Shown here: piece after piece, positions 37,608 to 47,668 of the stretch
Layout: the number at the start of each line of letters is the position of its first letter
Numbering within the stretch: the first letter of the stretch is position 1
NCBI GenBank assembly: GCA_026545765.1
Contig: JAIFAC010000267.1
Span: 1-64,000, forward strand
Source of the DNA: Plantago major
Taxonomy: Eukaryota > Streptophyta > Magnoliopsida > Lamiales > Plantaginaceae
Reading direction: 5' to 3'
Length of the DNA stretch: 64,000 nt
Made by a program: the position numbers and the translations under genes
Notes under the pieces: model-generated
What the model was told of the DNA's origin: nothing
What the model saw: the letters and a program-made list of their open reading frames with translations, nothing else
Databases searched by the model: none

Positions 37608-39185
37608 TGTTGGTCCAGAGATAACGCAAGAAAAAGACTAGGGGGAGGGGTGAATAGTCTTTAAAACTTTTGTCGATACGCTTACTCGATATATGTGAAG
37701 ATATCTGATACTTAATTTCAGAGAGCGGAAGACTTTTCTAAGATAAGTGCACGTGTTCAGCAAGATAAGTGTAAGTACTTTGCAATATAAGTAAAACAAG
37801 TAATAAGCTGCAGAGAGTAAATAACACAAGTCTTTTATAGTGGTATCAAGGTGGCGAATCCTTCAACTAATCCACTTCGTCTTTCTCGCATCTAGAATCC
37901 ACTAAGATAAATGAGGTAACCTTACATATATCTTTTCTTGATTCCTAAATACACTAGTTCCCAACCAAGTGTTCCCCGAGTTATTCCTCGGCTTTCATGT
38001 ACCAAGTACTCAGACTCGTAAACCTTGAAATGCTCCTTAGTTTCCCAAACTAAGTACTTCCTGTGCTCAATAACCTTGGAGTTATTCCTTAGTTTCCCAA
38101 ACTAAGTACTTCTTGTACTCCACGCCGATTAAGGTGTTGGTTAAGGTAAATTGTCAGGTGAGCTTCTTAAATAACTTATTCAGTTATTCAGATAACTCTA
38201 TGAATCAAGTATACTTAATACACTTTTCAATGTATGGTATCTTGTTCTCATCGACCCAAGTCTATTGTAAGTATTCCAGAATGAATCTCGATACTTAAAT
38301 CTTAGTTCAACTCCTTCACGTATAACAATGCTCATATGATCGTGACACTTAGAACTTTTGTGCTACTTAGAAACAAGAGATTTGGTCGCAACAGAAAGCT
38401 TGAAAGTAAGTAGTTTGCTTGAGAGATCTTGTATGAGTATTCAGTTTAAGTTCAGTGATCTAAAGTGTTCAGTGTCTTTTTTCAAGCAGTCTAAGTGTTG
38501 ATATTTATAGATGAATTTTGAGTACCGTTTGAATAGTATCCGTTAGGCTTAAATCAAATTCAAACTATTGATATCTCGTATAGTATCAGAAAGGTGTTTG
38601 TTTTCTTCTTCGGTTATAGCTTTTGTTCGTACATTTCGTCATGCATTTAATGCAATCAGATTATACTTTGTCTCGTAGTGCCAACGAACTATGCAAGCTC
38701 GAGGCTTTGCACGCTCTTTTCCGTAGATCATCATAGCTCCAGATACCACTTGTTTAAACAACTTGTTATAATATGTTTCTTTTTCAGAAGCGTATTATAT
38801 GGCCAAGGTATCTGAGTGTAGATATCTCAGGCACTTTCTCGCCGTAAAACCTTTATTCTCTCGATATCTTTTGCAACACGCTTCAAACACTTGTTTCTTC
38901 AAGATATCTCGACATAGGTATCCGAAAAGCCCTCGTCTTCAAAGAATCTTGTGCGCCTTCAAATCTTCAAATCTGCTGAACTTTTCCTCGGATGCCTTCT
39001 TCGTCTTCTTCGTAAAATAAAAATTACATTTCGAGACATAACATCCTATACAAGATTTGCTAGACTATCATACTTAGTGAGTTTCCTCTTTTACAGTGTT
39101 CAAGTGAACTAAGAGTACTAATCACCTTTCTGAGCTAAGATAAGTCATTAGGTTGCTGATCAAATCTAAACAGATATTCCTAACA
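37608..39185 (-). repeat. 5' LTR of element C
   Basis: A 1,578-base LTR starting TGTTGGTCC and ending TAACA. It is closer to the LTRs of A than to that of B. The next bases (GGGACGGATAG) belong to the CACTA subterminal repeats, so the insertion target was inside that element; the expected five-base duplication partner would be GGGAC, to the left of the window. Confidence 0.85.
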
Positions 39186-40712
39186 GGGACGGATAGAGAC
39201 GCCCGTCCTTAAAACGGGCGTCTCTAACCAAATAGGGACGGATATACCGTCCCTAATGGTCAAAGACTTTTAGGGACGGATAAATATCCGTCCCTAAATA
39301 GTATTTTTTATTTTTTTAATTTTTATTTTTAATACGAATATTTCGACAATTTTATACGAATATTCAGTACGGATAAATCGATAATTTTATTCAATTCGGA
39401 TAAACCAACAATTTTATACGAATATTCAATACGGATAAACCGAAAATTGTATACGATTATTCAATTCGCATAAACTGATAATTTTATTCAATACGGATAA
39501 ACCGACAATTTCATACAATATTCAATAATACAATATACAACATTTAATAATTATTAATACAAATAAGAAATTACAAAATTAATAAGAAATTACAATAATA
39601 CAATATACAAAATCTAGATCTGGATCTGGGTCTTGTTGGATCTTGGATGACGTCGGATCTGGTCGGAGATGGTGGTGGACGGAGATATCTCGTGGTGGTG
39701 GGAGAGAGTGAGATCAGAGGAAGATCTCGGATCGGAGGAAGAACAGGTCGGACATAGTGGTGGACGGATCTCGTGGTGGGGTGGCAGTGGAGATGTCGTG
39801 GTGGTGGATCTGGGAGCGTGGTCGTGGTGGTGGACGGAGAGGTCGTGGTGGTCGAGTGGTGGTGGACGGAGAGGCAGTAGTGGAGTGGTGGTCGAGGTGG
39901 TGGAGTGGTGGTGGACGTAGAGGCCGTGGTGGACGGACAGGCGGTCGAGTGGTCGTGGACGAAGAGGTAGTGGTGGTGGAGTGGTGGTCGAGGTGGTGGT
40001 GGACGGAGAGGCAGTGGTGGTGAGGTGGTGGTGGTGGAGTGGTGGTGGAGGTGGTGGAGGACGGAGATCCCGTGGTGGTGGAGTGGTGGTCGAACGGTGG
40101 TGGACGGAGAGGCAGTGGTGGTGGAGTGGGAGAGAAGGAGAGAAGGAGAGAAGGAGTGGTTAGTGAGTGTGGGAGGAAGAGAGTGATTTATAAATTAGGG
40201 TTTCTGATAGTTTAGGGACGGATAATCTATCCGTCCCTAATTTAGGGACGGATAAATCTATCCGTCACTAAATTTTCTTTTTTTTTTTTCATTTTTTTTT
40301 TGGTCAACGAATTAGAGACGGATAGAATTATCCGCCTCTAAATTTAGAGACGGATAATTCGATCCGTCCCTAAATAGGGACAGATTAGTAATCCGTCCCT
40401 ATTTAGGGACGGACTAAAGACGGACTAGGGTAATTTAGGGACGGATAAATCTATCCGTCCCTAAATTTTCTTTTTTTTTTTCATTTTTTTTTCGTCAACG
40501 AATTAGAGACGGATAGAATTATCCGTCTCTAAATTTTTTTTGGTCAACGAATTAGAGACGGATAATTCTATCCGTCCCTAAATAGGGACGGACTAGAGAC
40601 GGACTAGGGACGGATAGGCCTATCCGTCCCTAGTCCGTCTCTAACATCACCGATTCGTCCCTAAGTTTAGGGACGGATTTTATCGTCCTTAAATCCGGTT
40701 ATTCTTGTAGTG
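39186..40712. mobile_element. Element D: right part of a CACTA (En/Spm) DNA transposon
   Basis: The right end reads CTTGTAGTG at 40704-40712, the reverse complement of the CACTACAAG terminal repeat of CACTA elements. Inside are many copies, in both orientations, of a TAGGGACGGATA / TATCCGTCCCTA unit (39186-39300 and 40205-40690), the subterminal repeats that bind the family's TnpA-type protein. The left terminal repeat is not in the window because element C is inserted in the left subterminal region. No transposase frame is seen, so the visible part looks non-autonomous, though coding sequence to the left of C cannot be excluded. Confidence 0.8.
39660..40150. repeat. GGTGGT-rich minisatellite inside element D
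   Basis: About 490 bases of imperfect tandem repeats built from GTGGTGGACGGAGAGGC and GTGGAGTGGTGGTCGAG units. The G-rich strand is plus. Open stretches across it in several plus frames (Trp/Gly-rich) are by-products of the repeat and not genes. Confidence 0.8.
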
Positions 40713-41914
40713 AGATCAACACAAAAACATAGAACAGAGCACAGGCCGATCAAACCCAATTTAGTCAAATCACATAGCATGCGAAAATAACAGAGCATGG
40801 ACCAAATATACACAGAATAGGCAGATTACAAAGCATGTTAACATACACTTGTAGGCAAGAATAGACAATAACATAAGTTTCTCCCAAAACCCATCTACAA
40901 AAAGGAAAACAAGGTTCGAAACATACCGAAAGACGAGATGAAAGGGATTTAATGAAGAACGAAGATGCAACGCGTAAATAGCAGAAGGCTTAAGAGAGCT
41001 ATAAGAAGACATTTAAACTGGGAGTTGAAGTTTTTGTAAAAGAATAACGAAAGCACAGGAGAAAGCGGTGTAAATCAGGAAAAGAAACTCAGGAGCAAAA
41101 GGACTCTCTAACTGGACAAACTCGGATAACTATACATTAGTTAATCAGATAGGTAATTAATTGGGTAATTAATCACCTCTTAACTAAAAAAAAAAACCCA
41201 AGAAACCAAAGAACTCTACCTAGATCAGACTAAAAACGTTACAAGGTACATAGATGATTAAGGTAAATAACAATGTAAGAAATCAATTAATTAAATATAA
41301 AAATACGGGGTTTTACAGGTATTCCTTTGGATCACATTCTTATAAGTTTGGTTATTGTTAGTGTTTAGGTCCTGCCTACGATTGGTGATGAGGGGGAGGG
41401 GTTCCGGTGGATTAGTCGGTTGTATGTTAGGGGCCGGAGGTGGTAAGGTGGCATTGTTGTTATCGGAGTTTGGGAGAGCAGTTGAAAGCATACGGGGTAT
41501 TTGTTATACCACTAAACTTACGAAAACTAAGTTAAAAAAATTCAACCATTTGGCATCAAGTTAAAAATCAAAAAGTTTAACTCAATTTAACAATTATTCT
41601 TCTCTTTCTACCCTACTTTTTTTTTTTTTTTTTTATCTCTCTTCACTTTTTCAACCATACTAAAAATCTTAAATTAATCAAACAACATTAAAACCAATCA
41701 AATAACCTTAAAAAAATAATAAATCTATCACTTTATTCTTACACACACATCAATTCTATCTTACACACATCTATATAACAACCTTATAAACCTATAAAAA
41801 TTTAATTCTATTCCAAACACCATTTTCTATAATTTATCTTTAACTCAGTTACTATTTATCAACTAAAATATTTCCTTTAACTCTAGACCAAACAGTTAGA
41901 TAGTTTTTATTGTT
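40713..41914. other. Intergenic, AT-rich, no gene seen
   Basis: Sequence to the right of the CACTA end. There is a poly-T run near 41618-41635 and no frame with coding character. A short minus-strand frame at 41291-41491 (Pro/Asn-rich, ending near a Tyr-Lys-Asn-Val motif) faintly recalls the start of a LINE ORF1, but the evidence is too thin to call. Confidence 0.5.
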
Positions 41915-42270
41915 GTGTCTTGTTTCAATAGGGGAAAAGCAGCACAATGGCAACACCAACATCTGGTCCAAGACATCCTTGAACTAGCAAAAAATTTGCA
42001 AACTGTGGAGGTCATTTTTGTGTACCGGGAACAAAATATGGCAGCTGATCAATTGGCGAAATTTGCATGTTCCCGGACTATGAACGGGAACGTTGTAGTT
42101 TTATGTTGAATTTAGGTTTTTCTGTAAAGGTTTGGGACTTTTTCCCACCTTGGTTGTCAAGCAAGCTTTTGTCTGACCTTTCGAACTCTTTGCCTCGCCG
42201 GGTTGTATGCTTAATTGTGTAATGAACTAATTTCCTTTTAATGCTAATTTAGGCTTCTAAAAAAAATATT
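41915..42270 (+). mobile_element. 3' end of a LINE (L1-type), RNase H domain remnant
   Basis: The frame at 41915-42109 ends with VIFVYREQNMAADQLAKFA. This matches the C-terminal motif of the RNase H domain carried by plant non-LTR retrotransposons and related host proteins (HxxREgNxxAD.LAk pattern, with the conserved AD). Downstream, 42110-42225 still reads as the typical LINE tail (PPWL, then PRRVVCL) and an A-run follows at 42260-42268. The 5' part is missing, as is usual for 5'-truncated LINE copies. Confidence 0.65.
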
Positions 42271-42339
42271 TGTAACATATATTTGTCTATTAAATTGTGT
42301 TGTCAATATATATATAAAATTCAATATTCAAACTAAAAA

Positions 42340-42429
42340 TCAGATTATTTAGTGTCTAGCACGGGCATTATTTATCAGGGCACGGGTGTCGGACAATGTT
42401 TTATTTAAGTGTTGGGTATGGGAATTTGA
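42340..42429. repeat. Left part of a GC-rich minisatellite
   Basis: It contains GGGCACGGGTGTCGGACAATG followed by a diverged GTGTTGGGTATGGGA unit. The same unit resumes at 43664 on the other side of the solo LTR. Confidence 0.6.
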
Positions 42430-43663
42430 TGTGATGATTATTTAGAAACTCGTCTCGCTCTTTTTACCGTCTTTTGTTGGTTTTTATTTCCATTTTATAT
42501 GTATTTTATGCGTTTTGTGTTTTAGTTGTGTTCTGAAGGTTGTGGCATGATTTAGGTACTTTTTGGGGTCATTGTCGAGTTTCGAAAGCTCAAGAGCTCC
42601 ATAAGTTGGTCCCAAGTTCGAATTCATCGAAGATTGGCATTTTTGTGGAAAAAGAGGCTGGGGACGCGTCCTAGAATCACCCAGGACGCGTCCCCCTAGG
42701 CTGCAATTTGGGATGCGTCCCAAATATTGTCCCAGACGCATCCCAGAGTCACCCAGCATTCTATTTCGAAGTTTTACACTTGGGACGCGTCCCAGAAAGT
42801 CCTAGGACGCGCCGCAATCTGGGACGCGTCCCAGATATTGGCCAAGATGCGTCCCAGAATTACCCAACATTTTGTCCCGTTGTTTGCAATTTCGGACGCA
42901 TCCTAACCCCTTAAAGCGGGATTTTGGCTTTTCATACTCAGTTGAATTTAGACTTCGTTTTTCATATATATCTTTTATCTTTCACTCTCAAAGCTAGAAT
43001 GAACCCTAGTTATCTTTTCTCTTGCAAATATCTCTTTTGTGATTGAATCGTTACTTGCATGAATTCGTCTATCTTTTTTATGCTTAATTCGTCCGTGACA
43101 ATGAAATTGTATGATATTGCTTCGATCATGAGTAGCTAATCGCGTAGCGAATGCGGTAGCGATGTAGGATTAATTGTATTAAGGTTTCAAACTTAGATCG
43201 TTCGTACGTGTTAAGCTAGTTAACATTCTTCATAAAAACTCCAAATTCACTATGCTAGTTTCAAATACTCTAAGCATTAGGTTAAGAATCAATCGTCTGA
43301 CAATCGATTGATTTCACTAGTTCGAACTTTCAAAATGCATCGTTGAATTGAATTTATGCTCGACAAATAACCCATGTTTATGAATGATAGGTTTATTCCC
43401 GCATACGATTTATCTGAATTGCTACCGTATTCATTATTTCTCCTTATCTAGTACAATTTCTGTTTATCTTGCTTAGTTTATTTACTTTGTTTCAAACAAA
43501 ATACAAACTATTCAACTGATCTTCGCAAACTTCTACGTTTTAACATTTTAAATGCTACGTTGCTTAGTTAACTCCTCGAGAACAATCTCGTAGTTAAGGC
43601 TTGTTACTCAACACTGCTTTAGTTACTTTTGCATTTTCAAAGAGTACTAATTTGAGCACATCA
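42430..43663 (+). repeat. Solo LTR, Athila/Tat-type Ty3/gypsy
   Basis: This 1,234-base stretch starts TGTGATGATTATTTAG and ends AATTTGAGCACATCA, matching the ends of the LTR at 49608-50794 (TGTGATGAGTCATTATTTT and AATTTCGAGCACATCA). No primer-binding site or internal sequence flanks it, so it is a solo LTR left by recombination. It carries a cluster of CG-rich palindromes (42661-42900). I could not see a clear target duplication. It is an old fossil. Confidence 0.75.
42661..42902. repeat. Cluster of GGGACGCGTCCC palindromes in the solo LTR
   Basis: Eight or nine copies of a 10-12 base palindrome (GGACGCGTCC and variants such as GGATGCGTCC) within 242 bases, separated by CAGAATCACCCA-like spacers. 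The variants are mostly CpG-type transitions. Confidence 0.85.
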
Positions 43664-43830
43664 CCATTGTTAGTCGGGGTACGGGTGTTGAGCATTGTTT
43701 ACTCAAGTGTCGGGCACGGGCATTGTTTGTCGGGGCAAGAATGTCGAGCATTGTTTTACTCAAGTGTCGGGCACGGAGCAGTGTTATCGAGGCAAGGGTG
43801 TCGGACATTATTTGTCACTGCCGGTATATT
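43664..43830. repeat. Right part of the GC-rich minisatellite
   Basis: About three units of roughly 50-57 bases built on GTGTCGGGCACGGGCATTG and TTTACTCAAGTGTCGGG. No coding sense is seen. Confidence 0.75.
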
Positions 43831-44700
43831 ATGTCTAGAAAAATCATCTAGTATATCCAAAACTTATCCTCATCTCTATTAAAACTCATGTGAGTGTCAA
43901 TTCTCTTAATCTTACTTGGATCTTGGGTTGGTATGGATCTTGGGTTAGTATAGTATTTTGTAGTCAAATATAATTAGTATTTGCAAATGATTTCAATGGG
44001 TATAAAATAATTATATACTCCTATATACATATACATATACATATAGTACATATTTGTGTGTAATCATACCATTACTATTTTTATTTTCAAAATATTATTA
44101 GTAGGTTGACCCGAGTTGATCCGGATTGACCCAGTTAAACCTTTCTCAGTAGGTAGTTTAGGACGATCTGAGTTTCAAAACATAGTTTGTAGGGAGTATT
44201 GTATGTGCGGTGAAACAAGAAAGATTATAAACAACGTGAATAGAGAACACAAAGATTTAACGTGATTCACTAACAATGAATTTGCTACGTCCACGGGCAG
44301 AGAAGAGAACAATTTTATTGATCTTGAGGAGCACATATTACAGAATGATACAACTAGGTTATAAAGAGGAAGTATATATAGTACTTCTCTAGACAGATTC
44401 CGAAAAGGACCAGGAAATAGATCAAATTCTTATAAATCTAGTAAGCGGGGTTGACTGATTCAAGACATATTCTAACAATTATAATATTCTAACAATTATA
44501 ATGATTCAAGACAATTATATTGTTACTCAAATTAATATTAATAATAAATAATAATGCTTAGTATACAAAGTCTTAGCAGGACCTGAGAGATGGACTGATA
44601 CTTTTAAGTATTAATGTAATGGTTTAATATTCAATCAATAATATTTTATGAGTGCATATCTTATGTCATTTTATGTGGATATAACATTGATATTATTATA
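43831..44700. other. Intergenic; possible old LTR remnant at about 44195-44530
   Basis: AT-rich. The part from 44195 (GAAACAAGAAAGATTATAAAC, then TTTGCTACGTCCACGGGC) has the look of an antisense copia LTR leader, in which a 'taacgtg...tacgtccacgg' stretch is common. No ends or coding parts confirm it. Confidence 0.3.
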
Positions 44701-44928
44701 CTCCTTCCGGTCTTTTAAAAGTTTCATAAGAAGACTTTATTTTTTCGAACTTTGACCGTAAATTACGTTCAAACTACACGACAAAAAAATATTATATTAT
44801 GAAAATAAATTAAATATATTTTACTAATATAATTTTGTTTTATACTTTTTGCGTGTAATTTGCGAGTAATTTAAGGTCAAAATTCGAAAAAAAAATTGCT
44901 TAAAAAGCTTTTAAATGACAAACACTAG
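44701..44928. mobile_element. Degenerate Stowaway-type MITE
   Basis: 228 bases flanked by TA on each side. The left end is CTCCTTCCGGTCTTTTAAAAG. The right end (reverse complement CTAGTGTTTGTCATTTAAAAG) is partly diverged. The internal part is AT-rich. Ends and TA flanks fit the Tc1/mariner-derived Stowaway group. Confidence 0.5.
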
Positions 44929-45196
44929 TATATAATGTTTTATAAAGATGGTCTGATGATGCTTATTTATCTTCGTAATAGTGCTATCTGGGATTCACCA
45001 TACAAACTTTCTGTTTTCTTGCAATATCAACGAAAAGCACTTGCATAAATACAAGAAAACCTCAACGATTGCAGCATTACAATACATAGGCGACAATAGG
45101 CATGAATGAACACATAGTAATTCATTCATGCTTCTTATTGATATCCTCAAGCATTACCATATATATATATATATAGAGAGATCTAAAACATTGCAA

Positions 45197-45800
45197 TTAG
45201 TTGCGAGGTTCGGTATCAACTTTTTGTCCAGCGTAAGTGCAGCAGTAGCAACCACCTCTTCTATAGTTCCGCCCACAACAACCATAGCGACAATATCCAC
45301 CACCACGACCTCCACCACCGCGGTAACCACCACCACGTCCACCTCCGTTGTGACCACCACCATTACCGGGGTACCCTCCATTATAACCACCACCGTTGTA
45401 TCCACCGCCATTATTATAACCACCACCGTTGTATCTACCGCCATTATTATAACCACCACGACCATATTTCTCATCATTCACAGCAGCAGCTTCAGTTTTT
45501 TTGGTTGCGGTAGCTGTACATGATAATAAAGTAAGAAACAAGTAACTAAATAGATTTTAGACTAATTAAACACAAACTTTTAGTTTATGGAGTAATTTTC
45601 ATTAGTTCTCAAACAATTATTATATATCAAGCAATTTTCGTAAAGAAATCTACACGCATATGATTTAGAGATGAAATATTACATGCGCCGAGGGTAGTAG
45701 AAGTCTCTTCAGCCAATTCCCGAGCAATCACTTGGGTTGAAATGAAAAGAAGCATAGCTAACAGAAGACCAACAAACATCAATGTCTTTGAAGAACCCAT
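45197..45800 (-). CDS. Secreted glycine-rich protein with cysteine tail, GRP3-like (copy 1)
   Basis: Two exons on the minus strand: 45683-45800 and 45197-45513, with a 169-base intron, giving 144 residues. Residues 1-26 are a signal peptide (MGSSKTLMFVGLLLAMLLF), so the product is predicted to reach the cell wall. Residues 27-56 are an acidic linker. Residues 57-112 are glycine-rich (GGGYN and GGGR repeats). Residues 113-144 hold six cysteines in the pattern Cx3CCx8CxCC, followed by YAG and a polar end. This matches the class II GRPs represented by Arabidopsis GRP3, whose Cys-rich tail is reported to bind the wall-associated kinase WAK1; the family link is firm, the same partner here is inferred. 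The intron donor is GTAATA, weaker at position +5 than that of copy 2. No break is seen. Confidence 0.9.
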
Positions 45801-45866
45801 TTTTGCAATTGTATTTTAGTTTACCAAAACTGAGATTGGATGAATATGTTGGTCAATTTCGTATTC

Positions 45867-45874
45867 TATTTATA
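45867..45874 (-). promoter_or_regulatory. TATA box of glycine-rich protein copy 1
   Basis: On the minus strand TATAAATA lies 67-74 bases upstream of the ATG. The context is identical to copy 2, including a CTAGCTAGCTAG run just upstream. Confidence 0.75.
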
Positions 45875-46160
45875 GACAAAAGATCTAGCTAGCTAGCTGC
45901 TATAAGAGGGTAAGGAAGTAGTATATAATACTCATGTAATTACTACATAGGCCCATATTTAGTTGGTTGTTGAAGAGACGGAGTTTTTCAATTCAGTTAA
46001 TTTAACATGCATTTAAATGATTTTGATCATAGTAGTAGGCGGGTCGACATTGCACAATACATAGTCAGCAGCTAGTTGAAATCGTTATTAATAACAGTGG
46101 ATGGGAACTGGGACAGGATGAATAAAAAAATCTTACATTTGCTCTTATCACATTGCCCAT

Positions 46161-47417
46161 CATTCTCAGTGTTAATGCTTCAACGCTCACTATAAACAAT
46201 TTGATACCTAGATTTATTTTATCTCATATTATAATCATACTAGAACGCATTTAACACGCTTACACATCTTATCGCCAGATTTAGCTACAAATAATGTAAA
46301 ACTATATAGCAAGATGTACTATCATTGCTTTCGATAACGAATCGTTTTTTTCGAGTTGAATTAGGCTTGGGTATGCGAATTGATCAGTTTTAATTTAATT
46401 AAAAAATATGGAAAAGAAATATTGGTTATCGTTGTTGTTTTTCTTTTTTTATAATGAACTGATTTTTTTGTTTAAATTAGGGATTTGAATTTAATTGGAG
46501 AATACATATTGAGTGATTTAATGACGAATTGATTCTATTGGTGTTGATTTAGGGCTGTAAATTTAATTGTTGAAGACAAATTGAGTTTTTTTTTAATGGT
46601 GAATTGATTTTGTTGGAGTTTCATTAGGGCTTATATTAGAATGAATAAAACATATTGATTTTTGTAATTAAAGTCTAATTTACATATATATTACAAATTG
46701 GTCCAATTTAACTTAAATTACGTAGTCAATTGCACAACTTCAATAGTTGTCCACTTATATCAGTCATTACAGAATTTTCAATCAATCTATCAAAACTACA
46801 ATACGCTAGAATATATATATCTGCATTCAATGGGGATCGAATCAATAATCTCTGAGGTTATAACACATCAACCTAAACAATTGAGTTATCCCTTATTAAC
46901 AATTGGTCCCTCGATATCACACACCATTTTTTTCTAATATATATATATCTATATATATACTATACACCTACAATTGAGCTCCATTAATAATGAAGCAAAA
47001 AACAAATAGTATACACTATACACCTACAATTCAGCTCCATTAACTTGTAAATTGCTCTCATCCACTCCTTAAACTTAGCGTATGTGATGCAACGTCTTTT
47101 ATAAAATTTGATTATCCGTATCCTCATGTACCATTTGTTGTGATTCTTGTAATATGGTCATTAATATATATAAACTCATTTTTTGTTGTTTGAAAAATAA
47201 ATCAACGGTAAGTATAAAATAAGTTTAAGTAAATATATGATCTTCTGTAGTTTTTTCTTTAGGAGTAAGTCTGCTAACAGAAAATATTATTGGAGAGACT
47301 TAAATAGATGGATAAACATTAAAATTTTATTAGAAAAATATTTGAGATTTCACTAATGAAATCGGTTAATATACATACATAAAAAATAATATAAAAATAT
47401 TCATTCATAAAACATTA
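46161..47417. other. Intergenic, very AT-rich; short local direct duplication
   Basis: No coding frame is found. A stretch of about 28 bases (CTATACACCTACAATT(G/C)AGC and following) occurs at about 46963 and again at about 47013. TA-dinucleotide runs lie at 46938-46960. Confidence 0.6.
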
Positions 47418-47668
47418 CTCCCACCGTCCTGTAGAACTTCATGTATTTGTCATTTTTAGCCGTCCCACATAATTTCATACATTACCAAAAAAGGAAGCTA
47501 CCCCACACCCAACAAATAATAAATAATCTCAACTTTACACTCAAATTACACATTTTGCCACTAAAAGTACACTTTTTCCCACTTTTTCTATATTCTATAA
47601 TTACTTTAAGTTTTCACATAAAACTGCACGATAACCCTAATGTATGAAATTCTCCGGGACGGAGGGAG
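47418..47668. mobile_element. Stowaway MITE
   Basis: 251 bases with inverted ends CTCCCACCGTCC and GGACGGAGGGAG, flanked by the TA target duplication (47416-47417 and 47669-47670). The ends are close to the Stowaway consensus CTCCCTCCGTCC. It is non-coding and mobilised in trans by mariner-like transposases. Confidence 0.85.

Larger units (their letters stand above)
44985..46160. repeat. Duplicated segment carrying glycine-rich protein gene copy 1
   Basis: About 1.15 kb is repeated in the same orientation at 55570-56730, including the whole gene, about 200 bases beyond the stop and about 330 bases upstream of the start. Similarity fades at both ends. Confidence 0.8.

Noticed and set aside
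39669-40163. Three overlapping plus-strand Trp/Gly-rich frames
   Set aside because: They are produced by the GGTGGT minisatellite being open in several frames; there is no codon structure.
39186-40712. CRISPR-like array of regular repeats
   Set aside because: The units are inverted as well as direct, spacing is irregular, and the end is a CACTA terminal repeat in a plant genome.
40770-41012. Minus-strand 80-codon frame with hydrophobic stretches
   Set aside because: No recognisable family, no promoter or splice context, and AT-rich composition like its surroundings.
45128-45523. Plus-strand Thr/Val/Ile-rich frame opposite the glycine-rich gene (also at 55752-56084)
   Set aside because: It is the antisense of the glycine codons. 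The minus strand has signal peptide, intron and Cys tail that fit a known family.
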